The translations under genes were made by a program, and so were the position numbers. The notes beneath the pieces are model-generated. The model had not been told where the DNA came from and did not search any database. It saw nothing but the letters and a program-made list of their open reading frames with translations. DNA of 64,000 nucleotides from Roseburia sp. (GTDB lineage: Bacteria; Bacillota_A; Clostridia; Lachnospirales; Lachnospiraceae): assembly GCA_019411365.1 (NCBI GenBank), contig DXQT01000001.1, positions 92,687 to 156,686 on the forward strand, given 5' to 3'. Shown piece after piece: positions 22,017-31,896 of the stretch. Numbering within the stretch: position 1 is the first letter of the stretch; every line of letters starts with the position of its first letter.

Positions 22017-22973
22017 CTACAACAATCTCTGAATCTCCTCCAGCGACGGCATGACACGCAGGGCACCTTTTCTTGTTGTGATGATGGATGCTGCTGCATT
22101 GGCAAATGTGAGCATTTCTTTTAACTGCTGTTTTGTAAGGTTATCTAAGCCATACTTTAATATATGGTGCAGGCAGCATGCGCCAAAGGTGTCTCCGGCA
22201 CCGGTGGTTTCGATCGTGTTTTTCTGTAAAAATGCAGGAACTTCAACCAGCATATCCTTATAATAAGCTCTGCTTCCGTCTCTTCCCATGGATAAAAGGA
22301 TGAGCGGGATCTGATAGGTCTGCTGCAGCATGTGAATCCCTTCGGTATAGTCTTCTTTCCCGGAAAACCACTGGATCTCATTGTCCGAAATTTTTAAGAT
22401 ATCGCAGACGGATAAGCCGTATGCCATCTGCGTTCTTGCATCTTCCATGTCTTTCCAGAGCGGCTCCCTGATATTCGGATCAAAGGAAAGAATCGCGCCG
22501 TTTTCTTTTGCGACTTTAATTGCATGTCTTGTCGCACTTCTGACCGGTTCATTGGTCATGGATAGTGTGCCAAAATGAAAGATTTTTGCATCTGCAATAA
22601 TGTCATCCCTGACCTCATCCTCCCGGAGCATCATATCTGCACCCGGATTCCGGTAAAAGGAAAAATCGCGGTCGCCGTCCGGCTTTGTCTCAACAAACGC
22701 AAGCGTGGTGCGCACATCCTCATCTGTCAGAAGTCCGCTCACATCAATTCCGGCTGATTCCACGGCAGCACGAAGCTGTCTGCCAAAAATATCATTTCCG
22801 ACTTTTCCTAAAAATGCGGTGCGATGACCTAACTTATTTAACATTGAAAGTACATTACACGGTGCCCCTCCCGGATTTGCCTCATAGACCGGGTTGCCCT
22901 GACCACTGGTGCCGTTTTCTGTAAAATCGATTAATAGCTCGCCGAGAGCGGCTACATCATATTGTTTGTTCAT
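22017..22973 (-). CDS. scrK: Fructokinase (PfkB family)
   Basis: A 318-residue ribokinase-fold sugar kinase with the N-terminal GELLIDF, the NPGGAPCNV sugar-binding segment and the C-terminal ATP/catalytic motif ETTGAGDTFGACC (catalytic Asp). Bacterial fructokinases share these features. It would phosphorylate the fructose freed by the GH32 enzyme and sucrose phosphorylase encoded upstream. It probably belongs to that locus, although a 565-base structured gap separates it from the GH36 gene. Confidence 0.88.
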   Translation of the reverse strand: MNKQYDVAALGELLIDFTENGTSGQGNPVYEANPGGAPCNVLSMLNKLGHRTAFLGKVGNDIFGRQLRAAVESAGIDVSGLLTDEDVRTTLAFVETKPDGDRDFSFYRNPGADMMLREDEVRDDIIADAKIFHFGTLSMTNEPVRSATRHAIKVAKENGAILSFDPNIREPLWKDMEDARTQMAYGLSVCDILKISDNEIQWFSGKEDYTEGIHMLQQTYQIPLILLSMGRDGSRAYYKDMLVEVPAFLQKNTIETTGAGDTFGACCLHHILKYGLDNLTKQQLKEMLTFANAAASIITTRKGALRVMPSLEEIQRLL

Positions 22974-23033
22974 TTATGTGCTCCTTTCTGCTATGTTAAG
23001 CTAATGCAAAGTTCTGGTTTGGTTTGTTGGAAC

Positions 23034-23498
23034 GTTGAGAGAACGGCACAGATTTAACGAAGGCACGCTCTCGCTGCCTGTCGCTCGCAGCGGATACTAA
23101 GTGAGCAAAATACGCTCACTAAGTACCGGCGGCTCCCCAGCACCTTCTTATAAATCCGTGCCGTTCTCTCAACTGCCTGCAGTCTGTGGCAGATTTCGCC
23201 CTGGCTTCTCGGTAGTGACTGACGAATATCTCCGCAAAAGGCGTGCCGCAAGGTAATGGCTGGCAAATTGAGCGAAGCCGGGGCTGCTTTTGTGACTTTG
23301 GTAGAAAATTAGAAAAACTTAGTATGCCTGTTAACACACAGTGTTGTGCTGCCACGGACGGCAGCCCAAGTCCTAATGTGCCCGGATGGCACATTTAGGA
23401 CGCACACGTCACTCCGCCACACACCCCCGCAGGCATACTTAGCTTTTCTTATTTTCGGACATCGGAACAAAACACGCCCCGGCTTCGCTCAATTTGCC
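23034..23498. repeat. Two long nested hairpins in a 565-base gap: structured RNA or small mobile element
   Basis: The gap 22974-23538 holds no convincing gene but two large inverted repeats. Hairpin A: 23034-23056 pairs with 23151-23173 (22 of 23), with GTGAGC/GCTCAC inside. Hairpin B: 23262-23284 pairs perfectly with 23476-23498 (23 of 23); further in, 23305-23330 pairs with 23430-23455 (23 of 26), and at its tip 23370-23382 pairs with 23388-23401. The element appears more GC-rich than its surroundings. It could be a non-autonomous mobile element or a structured RNA. Its identity is not known to me. Confidence 0.75.
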
Positions 23499-23538
23499 TT
23501 CACAGCACCTCCGGCATCCACCTTTCCATATATTTTCC

Positions 23539-25791
23539 TTACACTTCCTTAACGTACACCTGCCACGACTTATACTCATTCCCAAGCCGCGGAACCGGCA
23601 CTCCAGCATATACAAGCTGTGCCCCTGTATAGTACTCCGGCTCAACAGAGTTCGGTGTCCCGTTGATCCGCTGCCCATTTTCGCCACCGGTCTGCATTCC
23701 GACAACTTCCACCCGGTACTTTTTATCTTCCCCAAGTCCCCGCAGCTTCACATACTCCGTCGCCGGATTACACTGCGTATCCAGCGTTACCACAGTAACC
23801 AGCGCCTCGCTTCCATCCGGCCTGCAATACTCCCACGCAGCATATTCTTTTTTCTGCCAGACATCCGTCAGCCTGTAATACCTGCCCTGCCGGATCAGCA
23901 TCTCAAAACGGTGGTAATTTTTGATCTGTGCCCTGACCTGCTCCTTTTCTTCTTCCGTCAGCAGATTTAAATCCAGCTCATAACCAAAACTGCCCGCCAT
24001 AGCAACTGCTGCCCGCGTCGCAAGCTCTGTCGTCCTTCCGGTCTGGTGGTTCGGCACCGCCGACACATGGGAACCGACCGTACAGGACGGATAGGCAAAT
24101 GATGTTCCATACTGTATTTTGACACGCTCGATTGCATCCGTATTGTCACTGCACCAGATCTGCGGTGTATAATACAACATTCCCGCATCAAATCTCCCGC
24201 CGCCACCGCTGCATCCCTCGATCAGAAGCGCCGGATAGCGTTCATGCAGCCGCTCCAAAAAATCATAGACACCGAGCATATAGCGGTGCAGGATTGCGCC
24301 CTGATTCTGCTCTCCCGCTGTTTTTGACCAGACATCGGTAAGATGACGGTTCATGTCCATCTTGACATAATCTGCTTTGGTTTCATCGAGCACTTTTGCA
24401 ATCTGCGTAAAAATTCCGTCCACCACTTCTTTTCTGGAATAATCAAGCACCAGCTGATAGCGCGCACGCACCGGTTTCCGACCCGGAATTGTAAAAGCCC
24501 AGTCCGGATGCTCCCGGTAAAGATCACTGTCTTCACAGACCATTTCCGGCTCGATCCAGATTCCAAACTTCATGCCAAGTGCACGAATTTTTTCTGCAAC
24601 TTGTGAAAGCGGCATGCCGAGTTTTTTCTCATTGACTGTCCAGTCGCCCAGTCCCGCCAGATCATCATCGCGCTTTCCGAACCACCCGTCGTCAAGCACC
24701 AGCATCTCCACGCCAAGCTCCGCCGCCTGTTTAGCGATCTCTATGATCTTTTCCCCGGTAAAATCAAAATAGGTTGCTTCCCAGTTATTGATAAGTACCG
24801 GTCTTTTAGTATCGCGGTATGCACTGCGGCAGATATGGCTACGGATCAGCCGGTGCAGATTCCACGAAAGCGCCGAAAAACCATTTGCCGAATAACTCAG
24901 CACTGCCTCCGGTGTGTCAAACGTCTCTCCCGGCTCTAACTTCCACGAAAACATTTCATCGGATAAGCCCATGACAAGCCTTGTCTGCTCATACTGGTCT
25001 TTTTCTGCCTCCGCCTTAAAATTGCCGCTGTACAAAAGCATACAGCCGTAACATTCACCGGCATCTTCCCCGGTCTGTTTTCCCGCCAGCATCACAAACG
25101 GATTCTGCTGATGGCCGGATGACCCGCGCCTGCTTCCAAAAACCTGATTTGCATGCTCCACCGGGGTGCGTTCAAAAATCCGCTCCATCCCATGTCTGCC
25201 GTGGAAATGGATCACATCAAACTCTCCGGTCATAAAATCGAGTGCAGCACTTGCCGCCTTTTCTACATGAACCGCCTCTGTGCCACAGTTTGTAATCTGT
25301 ACAGCCCTTGTGATGATATCAAGCTCTGCAAATACACCGTAGAGCAGTGTCACACGCACACCACCCGGCGCATCCTCCAGATATACTTTTAACGTCTCAC
25401 TCTCTGCGCCCGTTTCGTCATAAGCAGCCGGAAGTCCCGGAATCTGATATTTTCCTTTACATACTTCACAGGAAACATACCGCAGATCCGCACAGTAACT
25501 CCCATCCGCATTTTTTTGCACAAACGCCGGACTGCGGAAATCCCCGTTTCCAAAACACGGATACTCCTGTGGCAGTGCATCCATGGAATATGTCTTGTCG
25601 CACTCCGCCTCATACGGATTGCCGGAAAATCCCCTGTCATAATAGGTCAGAAGATACCGCATATCGCCTGTTAAACGTTTTCCATAATAAAGATGGAGCA
25701 ACTGCCCGTAATTGCCGACTCCCATCTGGTAAGTCGTATTTTTTGTATGCAGTGTGATCAGTTTCTGCTCCTGATCTATGATGATTGCCAT
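23539..25791 (-). CDS. Alpha-galactosidase, GH36
   Basis: A 750-residue intracellular enzyme without signal peptide. The N-terminal beta domain is followed by the TIM barrel with VLDDGWFGKRDDD, nucleophile Asp479 in KMDMNR and acid/base Asp549 in CSDNTDA. Spacing matches the bacterial GH36 tetrameric enzymes, which remove alpha-1,6-galactose from raffinose, stachyose and melibiose. It lies 24 bases after the GH13 gene in a raffinose/sucrose locus, so raffinose-family sugars are the likely substrates; the sucrose left over would go to the GH32 or phosphorylase enzymes. Confidence 0.95.
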   Translation of the reverse strand: MAIIIDQEQKLITLHTKNTTYQMGVGNYGQLLHLYYGKRLTGDMRYLLTYYDRGFSGNPYEAECDKTYSMDALPQEYPCFGNGDFRSPAFVQKNADGSYCADLRYVSCEVCKGKYQIPGLPAAYDETGAESETLKVYLEDAPGGVRVTLLYGVFAELDIITRAVQITNCGTEAVHVEKAASAALDFMTGEFDVIHFHGRHGMERIFERTPVEHANQVFGSRRGSSGHQQNPFVMLAGKQTGEDAGECYGCMLLYSGNFKAEAEKDQYEQTRLVMGLSDEMFSWKLEPGETFDTPEAVLSYSANGFSALSWNLHRLIRSHICRSAYRDTKRPVLINNWEATYFDFTGEKIIEIAKQAAELGVEMLVLDDGWFGKRDDDLAGLGDWTVNEKKLGMPLSQVAEKIRALGMKFGIWIEPEMVCEDSDLYREHPDWAFTIPGRKPVRARYQLVLDYSRKEVVDGIFTQIAKVLDETKADYVKMDMNRHLTDVWSKTAGEQNQGAILHRYMLGVYDFLERLHERYPALLIEGCSGGGGRFDAGMLYYTPQIWCSDNTDAIERVKIQYGTSFAYPSCTVGSHVSAVPNHQTGRTTELATRAAVAMAGSFGYELDLNLLTEEEKEQVRAQIKNYHRFEMLIRQGRYYRLTDVWQKKEYAAWEYCRPDGSEALVTVVTLDTQCNPATEYVKLRGLGEDKKYRVEVVGMQTGGENGQRINGTPNSVEPEYYTGAQLVYAGVPVPRLGNEYKSWQVYVKEV

Positions 25792-25815
25792 AGTTTTTCC
25801 CCTTCCACTCCAAAC

Positions 25816-27498
25816 TTATTTCCGGTAAAATACCTTTGCCTCGTAAGGTCTTAAATAGATGCCATTTTCTGTTTTTACCACATCGTCATAATTGCTGATT
25901 AGGACTTTCTCGTCCCCGGTAAAACCGTCTTCCAGGGTAAAATCCATCTCCTGCTCCCTGAAATTGCAGACCACAAACAGTTTCTCATCTCCAAGTGTTC
26001 TAGTGTACGCAAACACATCCGGGTGTTCAATCGCCTTACTCTTGTATACACCATACACAATAATCTCCATCTGATGACGCAGTTCGATCAGTTTCTTATA
26101 ATAAGAAAATATAGAATCCGGATCATTTACCTGTGCTGCCGCATTGATCTTTTTATAATTCTCATTGACAGAGATCCACGGTGTTCCTGTCGTAAATCCA
26201 GCATTGTCACTGTCATCCCAGTGCATCGGGAATCTTGCATTGTCACGACCGATGGCATTGACAAATTTTAACATGGTCTCCTCGTCTAAAATGCCGCCCC
26301 CGACAAAATCACGGTATGCATTTTTGATCTCAATATCGCGAAACTCCGAAAAATCCCTGCATTTCCGGTTTGTCATTCCAAGTTCCTCGCCCTGATAAAT
26401 ATAAGGTGTTCCCTTCATAAAATGCAGACAGGTTGCAAGCATTTTTGCAGAGATCTCACGGTACTCCTCGCTGTCATTTCCAAATCTTGACACGGCTCTT
26501 GGCTGATCGTGGTTATCCCAGTAAAGACTGTTCCAAGCCACACCTTCAAGTCCGTCCTCCCATTTCTGAAATACCTTTTTGAGCTCCACCAGATCAAAAC
26601 TGCCGTCACTCCATTTGCCATACTGTGTCTGTCCGAGATTGACATGCTCAAATGTAAAGATCATATCCAGCTCATTTTCGTTTGTCCCGGCATAGCGTTT
26701 TGCATCTTCAACGCCTGCTCCGGCACCCTCGCCGACTGTCATCCAGTCAAATCTGGAGATTACCTTTTCATTCATCTCTTTTAAATACTCATGCACACGC
26801 GGACCATTGTTGACATAAGGAGAAAAATCCCCGAATTTTTCATTGCCATGCACTACACCGTCCGGGAAACGCTGGTCTTTTGATATCATCGTAATGACAT
26901 CCATACGGAATCCGTCGATGCCGCGCTCACCCCACCAGGTCATCATGTCATAGACTTCCTGTCTGAGTTTTGGATTTTCCCAGTTGAGATCCGGCTGTTT
27001 TTTGGAAAACATGTGAAGATAATACATATCTGTTGTCTGATCATACTCCCATGCGGATCCGCCAAAACAGGAACCCCAGTTATTCGGTTCTTTTCCGTCC
27101 TTTGCCTCGCGCCAGATATAATAATCACGGTACGGGTTATCCTTATTTTTTCTGCTCTCCACAAACCACCGGTGCTCATCGGAACTGTGGTTGACGACCA
27201 GATCCATGACGATCTTAATGCCAAGTTTGTGTGCCTCGGCAAGCATTTCATCGAAATCTTCGAGTGTACCAAACTCCGTCATGATATCCCTGTAATCACT
27301 GATATCGTAACCGTTGTCATCGTTTGGGGACTGATAGACCGGGGATAACCAGATCACGTCAATTCCCAATAATTTTAAATAAGACAACCGGCTCTTAATG
27401 CCGCGAAGATCGCCGACACCATCACCATTGCTGTCCATAAAGCTACGCGGATAGATCTGGTAGACTACCGCTTCTTTCCACCACTTTTTTTCTTCCAT
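25816..27498 (-). CDS. Oligo-1,6-glucosidase-like alpha-glucosidase, GH13 subfamily 31
   Basis: A 560-residue cytoplasmic GH13 enzyme with nucleophile Asp200 (GFRMDVI), acid/base Glu257 (VGEGAG) and the WDNHDQPR transition-state motif. The Val right after the nucleophile is the residue that in this subfamily favours alpha-1,6 over alpha-1,4 links. Isomaltose-type sugars or sucrose isomers are therefore more likely than maltose. The ATG at 27498 has GGAGG six bases upstream; a longer in-frame extension of 25 codons has no such site. It lies between lacI and the GH36 gene. Confidence 0.92.
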   Translation of the reverse strand: MEEKKWWKEAVVYQIYPRSFMDSNGDGVGDLRGIKSRLSYLKLLGIDVIWLSPVYQSPNDDNGYDISDYRDIMTEFGTLEDFDEMLAEAHKLGIKIVMDLVVNHSSDEHRWFVESRKNKDNPYRDYYIWREAKDGKEPNNWGSCFGGSAWEYDQTTDMYYLHMFSKKQPDLNWENPKLRQEVYDMMTWWGERGIDGFRMDVITMISKDQRFPDGVVHGNEKFGDFSPYVNNGPRVHEYLKEMNEKVISRFDWMTVGEGAGAGVEDAKRYAGTNENELDMIFTFEHVNLGQTQYGKWSDGSFDLVELKKVFQKWEDGLEGVAWNSLYWDNHDQPRAVSRFGNDSEEYREISAKMLATCLHFMKGTPYIYQGEELGMTNRKCRDFSEFRDIEIKNAYRDFVGGGILDEETMLKFVNAIGRDNARFPMHWDDSDNAGFTTGTPWISVNENYKKINAAAQVNDPDSIFSYYKKLIELRHQMEIIVYGVYKSKAIEHPDVFAYTRTLGDEKLFVVCNFREQEMDFTLEDGFTGDEKVLISNYDDVVKTENGIYLRPYEAKVFYRK

Positions 27499-27579
27499 AG
27501 GAATCCTCCATTCTTGCGCCGGTTTTGCGCATGCACTATTTACCTTCCTGCTATATACCTGGCTCATATACATATTGAA

Positions 27580-28557
27580 TTAAGTCGTCTCCCTTACTAC
27601 AAGTGATACCGGCAGAGTAGTGCGGTTCGGCACAAGTTCCCCATTGCCGGAACGGACGAGCAGTTCCACCGCCATTTTTGCCATCTCTTTGATCGGCTGA
27701 TGGATCGTCGTGATCGGCGGCGTTGTTAATGATGCAATATTGACATCATCGAAACCCACGATCTTCATCTGCGACGGCACATCAATGTTCAAATTATGGC
27801 ACACCTGAAGAAGCTGCGCTGCGATCAGATCACTGCTGGCAAAAATTCCGTCTGTATCCGGGTTTTCCTTTAGCAGTTTTTCGAGAATCTGATGGTATTC
27901 GAGATGATTATATTCAAAGGCCGTGGTATCTGCGATCTTATAAGAAATACCCTGTTTTTCACAGACTGCACGGAAACCAACTGCACGCGCATCCGCAGGC
28001 ATGGCAGTTTCATGGACACCGCTGATGTGGATCAGATGTTTACATCCGCAGTCGATCAGATGCTGCGCTGCAAGACGTCCGCCCTGCTCATTGTCACACT
28101 CCACCTCCGCTGTTCCATTTTCAAGATAACGCTCGATCGTGATCAGCGGCACATTTAATCCGGTAAACTTTTCCACGCCGACCGTTCCACTGCAGAGAAT
28201 GACTCCCGCCACGCGGTTGCTCGTGCACATTTCCATGTACTCCCATTCTTTTTCATTTTTCTCCTGGGAGTTAAACAGTAAAATCTTATGATCATAATGA
28301 TACGCCTGACTCTCCAAATTACTGATCAGCTCCGCAAAATACGGATGTCTGATGTGCGGCACGATCACACCGATCGTGTTCGTCGTCTGTTTGGAAAGCG
28401 AACGCGCTACTTCGTTCGGGCGGTAATTGAGTTTCTTCATCGCCTCATATACTTTTTTTCTCGTTTCTTCGCTGATATATCCACGGTTATTCAGCACACG
28501 GGAAACAGTGCTTACGGTAAGCCCTGTCTCCTTTGCCACATCCTTTAAGGTTGCCAT
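27580..28557 (-). CDS. LacI-family repressor of the raffinose/sucrose locus
   Basis: A 325-residue regulator: N-terminal helix-turn-helix and hinge helix (TLKDVAKETGLTVSTVSRVLNN, YRPNEVARSLS), then a periplasmic-binding-protein-like sugar domain. Its first codons overlap the end of the GH32 gene by 13 bases, so it is made with the enzymes it should control. The likely targets are the 16-bp palindromes upstream of the binding-protein gene at 35300 and 35432. The inducer is probably sucrose or a related sugar; this is inferred from neighbours. Confidence 0.92.
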   Translation of the reverse strand: MATLKDVAKETGLTVSTVSRVLNNRGYISEETRKKVYEAMKKLNYRPNEVARSLSKQTTNTIGVIVPHIRHPYFAELISNLESQAYHYDHKILLFNSQEKNEKEWEYMEMCTSNRVAGVILCSGTVGVEKFTGLNVPLITIERYLENGTAEVECDNEQGGRLAAQHLIDCGCKHLIHISGVHETAMPADARAVGFRAVCEKQGISYKIADTTAFEYNHLEYHQILEKLLKENPDTDGIFASSDLIAAQLLQVCHNLNIDVPSQMKIVGFDDVNIASLTTPPITTIHQPIKEMAKMAVELLVRSGNGELVPNRTTLPVSLVVRETT

Positions 28558-30236
28558 ACTTCCTCCCCGAAAACCTGTATCTTCTCTCTACTGCCCTTTT
28601 CCATGCAAAATTTTTCTGCAGTTTCAGGCAGTTCGAATATACCTGTGATTGTACCACAATCTGCAGTCACTTCAAGAATCACATCATCAAAAAGCAGAGA
28701 AAAATCACGGATTCCGACACCTGTTGCAAATGTTTCTTCACCGATTTTTAACTCTCCGGTTTTTGCATTGTATACAAAGTCAGTCTTCTGGTTGATGCAG
28801 GCACTTAAAATGTCCTCTGACTCTGCGCGGGTAATCTGAATTTCCGTTGCTGTGTCCGGTGCAAATTTCCACTGAAATAAATCCTTTGCTGACACATGTT
28901 CATCTGCAACTTTTGCTGCGGTGTCTGCCATCGGTGCCTCATTTTCAGTATCCTGCTGCCGGACATTTTTCATTGTATTGTCATACACAGGTTTCCTGCT
29001 GTCCTCATACTCCCTGACCGGTTCCTGCCTGAGCACTTTTTCACCGTTCTTATATGCAACGGAAAACTCCCTCGGCAGTCCCATCGCCCCGGTATAATTC
29101 CTTCCCCGGTTTGGAAATCTGAGCCACGGAACTGAGATCACACGATTTCCTGTATTGCTGTAAGTCTGCGCCGCATAAGCTATCTTGTTGATGTATGCCG
29201 CATGACGCACACCGTCGGTCTGAAATTGATATCCATCAAACTCTCCCCAGAAGTAAAAACCGTCTGCGCTCCAGAACATCCAGGTCTCATTTCCTTTTTC
29301 ATCTTTCAGGCATACCAGATCCGGACATTCCCACGCCTCCTTGAATGTCAGGCGGTCGGTCTGTTCCCAGTTTAGCAGATCGGTGGAACGAAAAATGCCA
29401 AAATCATTTTCCTCTAACCACAGTGTCATGATATAGGCACCGCTTTTTTCATGCCAGAACACCTTCGGATCACGGTTTTCTTTACAAACCGTCGGAAGCA
29501 CACCTTTGTCAATTTTATGGAGTGTCTCCCCGCCATCCGTACTGTATGCAATGCGCTGGGTAAACTGTTTCCCTGCGCTCCATTTATTATTATTTCCGGC
29601 TGCCGTATAGAAAAATACCAGCGCATCTTCCGGCAGTCCGAGCATCTTACGATCATTTACGATACCGCTTCCGGAAAACATCGTTCCGGTCTCATCCGGG
29701 AAAAGTACATCATCCTTCTGCTCCCAGTGCAGTAAATCCCTGCTTACCGCGTGCCCCCAGCTCATATTTTCCCACTGCACATCAAACGGGTTATGCTGGA
29801 AATACAAATGATACACGCCCTCGGCATATACAAGGCCATTCGGATCATTCATCCATCCGGTCTGCGGTGTAAAATGAATCGAAGGGCGGCGGAAAGCCTC
29901 ACCCTGCGTAGCACGGAGAGATTTTTCTTCCGTTTCAGGTACGTCCTCGTTTCTGATTCCGTCAAAGAAAGCTTTCCTAAGATCCCCTCTTAGAATTAGT
30001 GTTTTATCGGTAAATTGCTTTACCGGAAAACGGGCATAATAACTGACAGGGTATGTTTCATCCTCTGCCTCTCCCGCCGGGATCTGAAACTCAAACAGCT
30101 TTGTCTCGCTGTTATCCTCCCGGCAGAATATCTCAAGCATACGGTTGTTTTTTTTGCCGCCAAACGGCAGCTCGCCATACGTGGCACAGACCGGAATAAA
30201 CAGCCACCCTTTTTTGATGTATATTTCCTTTTCCAT
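28545..30236 (-). CDS. Beta-fructosidase / sucrose(-6-phosphate) hydrolase, GH32
   Basis: A 563-residue cytoplasmic enzyme. Residues 1-118 are an N-terminal beta extension of a kind seen in some Firmicute GH32 proteins; the five-bladed propeller follows with nucleophile Asp131 in WMNDPNG, the RDP motif 255-257 and acid/base Glu303 in WECPDL. All three catalytic residues are present. Import by an ABC system and not a PTS suggests unphosphorylated sucrose, raffinose or short fructans as substrate. Fructose would then go to the fructokinase. Confidence 0.93.
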   Translation of the reverse strand: MEKEIYIKKGWLFIPVCATYGELPFGGKKNNRMLEIFCREDNSETKLFEFQIPAGEAEDETYPVSYYARFPVKQFTDKTLILRGDLRKAFFDGIRNEDVPETEEKSLRATQGEAFRRPSIHFTPQTGWMNDPNGLVYAEGVYHLYFQHNPFDVQWENMSWGHAVSRDLLHWEQKDDVLFPDETGTMFSGSGIVNDRKMLGLPEDALVFFYTAAGNNNKWSAGKQFTQRIAYSTDGGETLHKIDKGVLPTVCKENRDPKVFWHEKSGAYIMTLWLEENDFGIFRSTDLLNWEQTDRLTFKEAWECPDLVCLKDEKGNETWMFWSADGFYFWGEFDGYQFQTDGVRHAAYINKIAYAAQTYSNTGNRVISVPWLRFPNRGRNYTGAMGLPREFSVAYKNGEKVLRQEPVREYEDSRKPVYDNTMKNVRQQDTENEAPMADTAAKVADEHVSAKDLFQWKFAPDTATEIQITRAESEDILSACINQKTDFVYNAKTGELKIGEETFATGVGIRDFSLLFDDVILEVTADCGTITGIFELPETAEKFCMEKGSREKIQVFGEEVWQP

Positions 30237-30341
30237 GTCTTACAACCTCCTACTTATATTTTTCCTTTTTAACCAGCACTTGTAAGCACATAACATCTTT
30301 CACTGGTCAGCATATTTTTGCATTTTTCTTATTCGTACTAC

Positions 30342-30355
30342 TGATAACGTTGACA
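30342..30355 (-). promoter_or_regulatory. Catabolite-responsive (cre) site before the GH32 gene
   Basis: TGATAACGTTGACA matches the cre consensus TGWNANCGNTNWCA at every position. It lies in the 138-base gap between the sucrose phosphorylase and GH32 genes. CcpA, or the local LacI protein, could bind here and modulate an internal promoter or block elongation. Confidence 0.65.
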
Positions 30356-30374
30356 CCCTATTGTGCAATTATCT

Positions 30375-31814
30375 TCAAAACGTGTGAACTTCTCCGTCTT
30401 CTGTATAAGTGATCTCAAACTTCTTCGCCTTAAAGTCAGCGGAAAGTTTTGCCCACGCATCACCGTTTCTTCGCACGATCACAAGCTTATCATCGTCACT
30501 GGTTTCGAGTTCAAACGTTCCATCGAATGCCGGGTGAGCATTACGGAATTCCATCATGCGCAGAAGTTCTGCCACGACCGGACGTTTTACTTCCGCATCG
30601 ATCTCTTCTTTTGTATAGTAATGACGGTTGATGTTCCGTCCCACTTTCGTCTCTTCCAAAAGTTTTAAGTCATTCTTTCCTGCCAGCAGTCCGACATAGT
30701 AAACCTGCGGGATACCCGGTGCAAAGAACTGGACTGCTCTCGCTAACAGATACGCGTCATCCTCATCGCCAAGCGCAGAATAATAAGAACAGTTGACCTG
30801 ATAAATGTCAAGGTTATTGTACGCTGCGGTATTGTAAATCTTCTTGACATTTGCACCAAACTTAAAGATATCTTCCTTGGTGCGCCCGATCTCCTCATCC
30901 GGCAGCAGATCTTTAACATCTACCACACCGATTCCGTCATGCGTATCGAGTGTCGTGAACTGTTTGCGCGGGCAGATCTCAAACCAGTGTTTTAAATACT
31001 GTGTCTGTCCATAGTATAATGCATTGATGAGCAGCATTGGAAGTGCAAAATCGTATACATAGTAATCTTCTTTTGCGATCTTCTCCTGCATCGTGTAATG
31101 CTCATGAATTTCCGGTAAAAGTGTGACTCCGTAAGGCTTTACGATATCCTCACACTCTTTTAAGAACTCCCATACATCCGGCTCAATGAAAAAGCAGCTT
31201 GTTCCGGCTTTTTTGGTTGCATAGGCAAATGCGTCGAGGCGGATCATTGCAGCGCCATGCTCACACAATGTCGTTAAGTTGTCGCGGATAAAACGTTTTG
31301 CTGTCTCAGATTTACAGTTGATATCGATCTGCTCTTCATCAAACGTGCACCATACTTTTTCAGATGTTCCGTCTGCAAAATGTGCCTCCACATACGGTGC
31401 ACGCGGCTTTCTTTTGTAGATTGCATCCACCTGCTCCTCGGTCGGCTCCCCGTTTTCCCAGAAATCTTTGTAGCGGATGAACAGGTCATGATACTCAGAT
31501 GCATCTTTTTTCTCCAGAAAGTCTTTGTAATACGGACTCTGTGCCGAAATATGATTGATCATATAATCAAACATCAGGTAATACTTTTCTGCCAGATGTT
31601 CCACGTCGCTCCAGTCTCCAAATGCCGGATCGACTTTGTGGTAATCCATCGGTGCAAATCCTCGGTCTCCCGAAGAAGGGAAGAACGGAAGGATATGGAT
31701 CCCGCCCACTGCATTTTTAAAATATTTATCTAAGATCTCGTTTAAGTCTGCCAGATTATGTCCCATCGAATCCGAATAAGTAATCAGCATACATTTGTTT
31801 TCCAACTTTTTCAT
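30375..31814 (-). CDS. gtfA: Sucrose phosphorylase, GH13 subfamily 18
   Basis: A 479-residue cytoplasmic enzyme that splits sucrose with phosphate into glucose-1-phosphate and fructose, saving one ATP. It has the family start (ITYSDSMGHNLADLN), nucleophile Asp194 (RLDAFAY), acid/base Glu235 (LLPEIHEHY) and DTHDGIG. Length and residue spacing match characterised sucrose phosphorylases. The ATG at 31814 has GGAG six bases upstream; a longer in-frame start lacks one. It follows the permease gene by 82 bases. Confidence 0.95.
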   Translation of the reverse strand: MKKLENKCMLITYSDSMGHNLADLNEILDKYFKNAVGGIHILPFFPSSGDRGFAPMDYHKVDPAFGDWSDVEHLAEKYYLMFDYMINHISAQSPYYKDFLEKKDASEYHDLFIRYKDFWENGEPTEEQVDAIYKRKPRAPYVEAHFADGTSEKVWCTFDEEQIDINCKSETAKRFIRDNLTTLCEHGAAMIRLDAFAYATKKAGTSCFFIEPDVWEFLKECEDIVKPYGVTLLPEIHEHYTMQEKIAKEDYYVYDFALPMLLINALYYGQTQYLKHWFEICPRKQFTTLDTHDGIGVVDVKDLLPDEEIGRTKEDIFKFGANVKKIYNTAAYNNLDIYQVNCSYYSALGDEDDAYLLARAVQFFAPGIPQVYYVGLLAGKNDLKLLEETKVGRNINRHYYTKEEIDAEVKRPVVAELLRMMEFRNAHPAFDGTFELETSDDDKLVIVRRNGDAWAKLSADFKAKKFEITYTEDGEVHTF

Positions 31815-31896
31815 ATCAGTCTCCATTTCTGCATAAAATCCTGTTTTTATGCTCACCACCATTTCACTGCTGCCACTTCACAGGAATAATACTCTT

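Noticed and set aside
23054..23552. Several overlapping reading frames of 68-98 codons in the gap before the fructokinase gene
   Set aside because: They follow from the inverted repeats, lack ribosome sites, have unusual Cys/Arg/Pro-rich composition and resemble no protein family.
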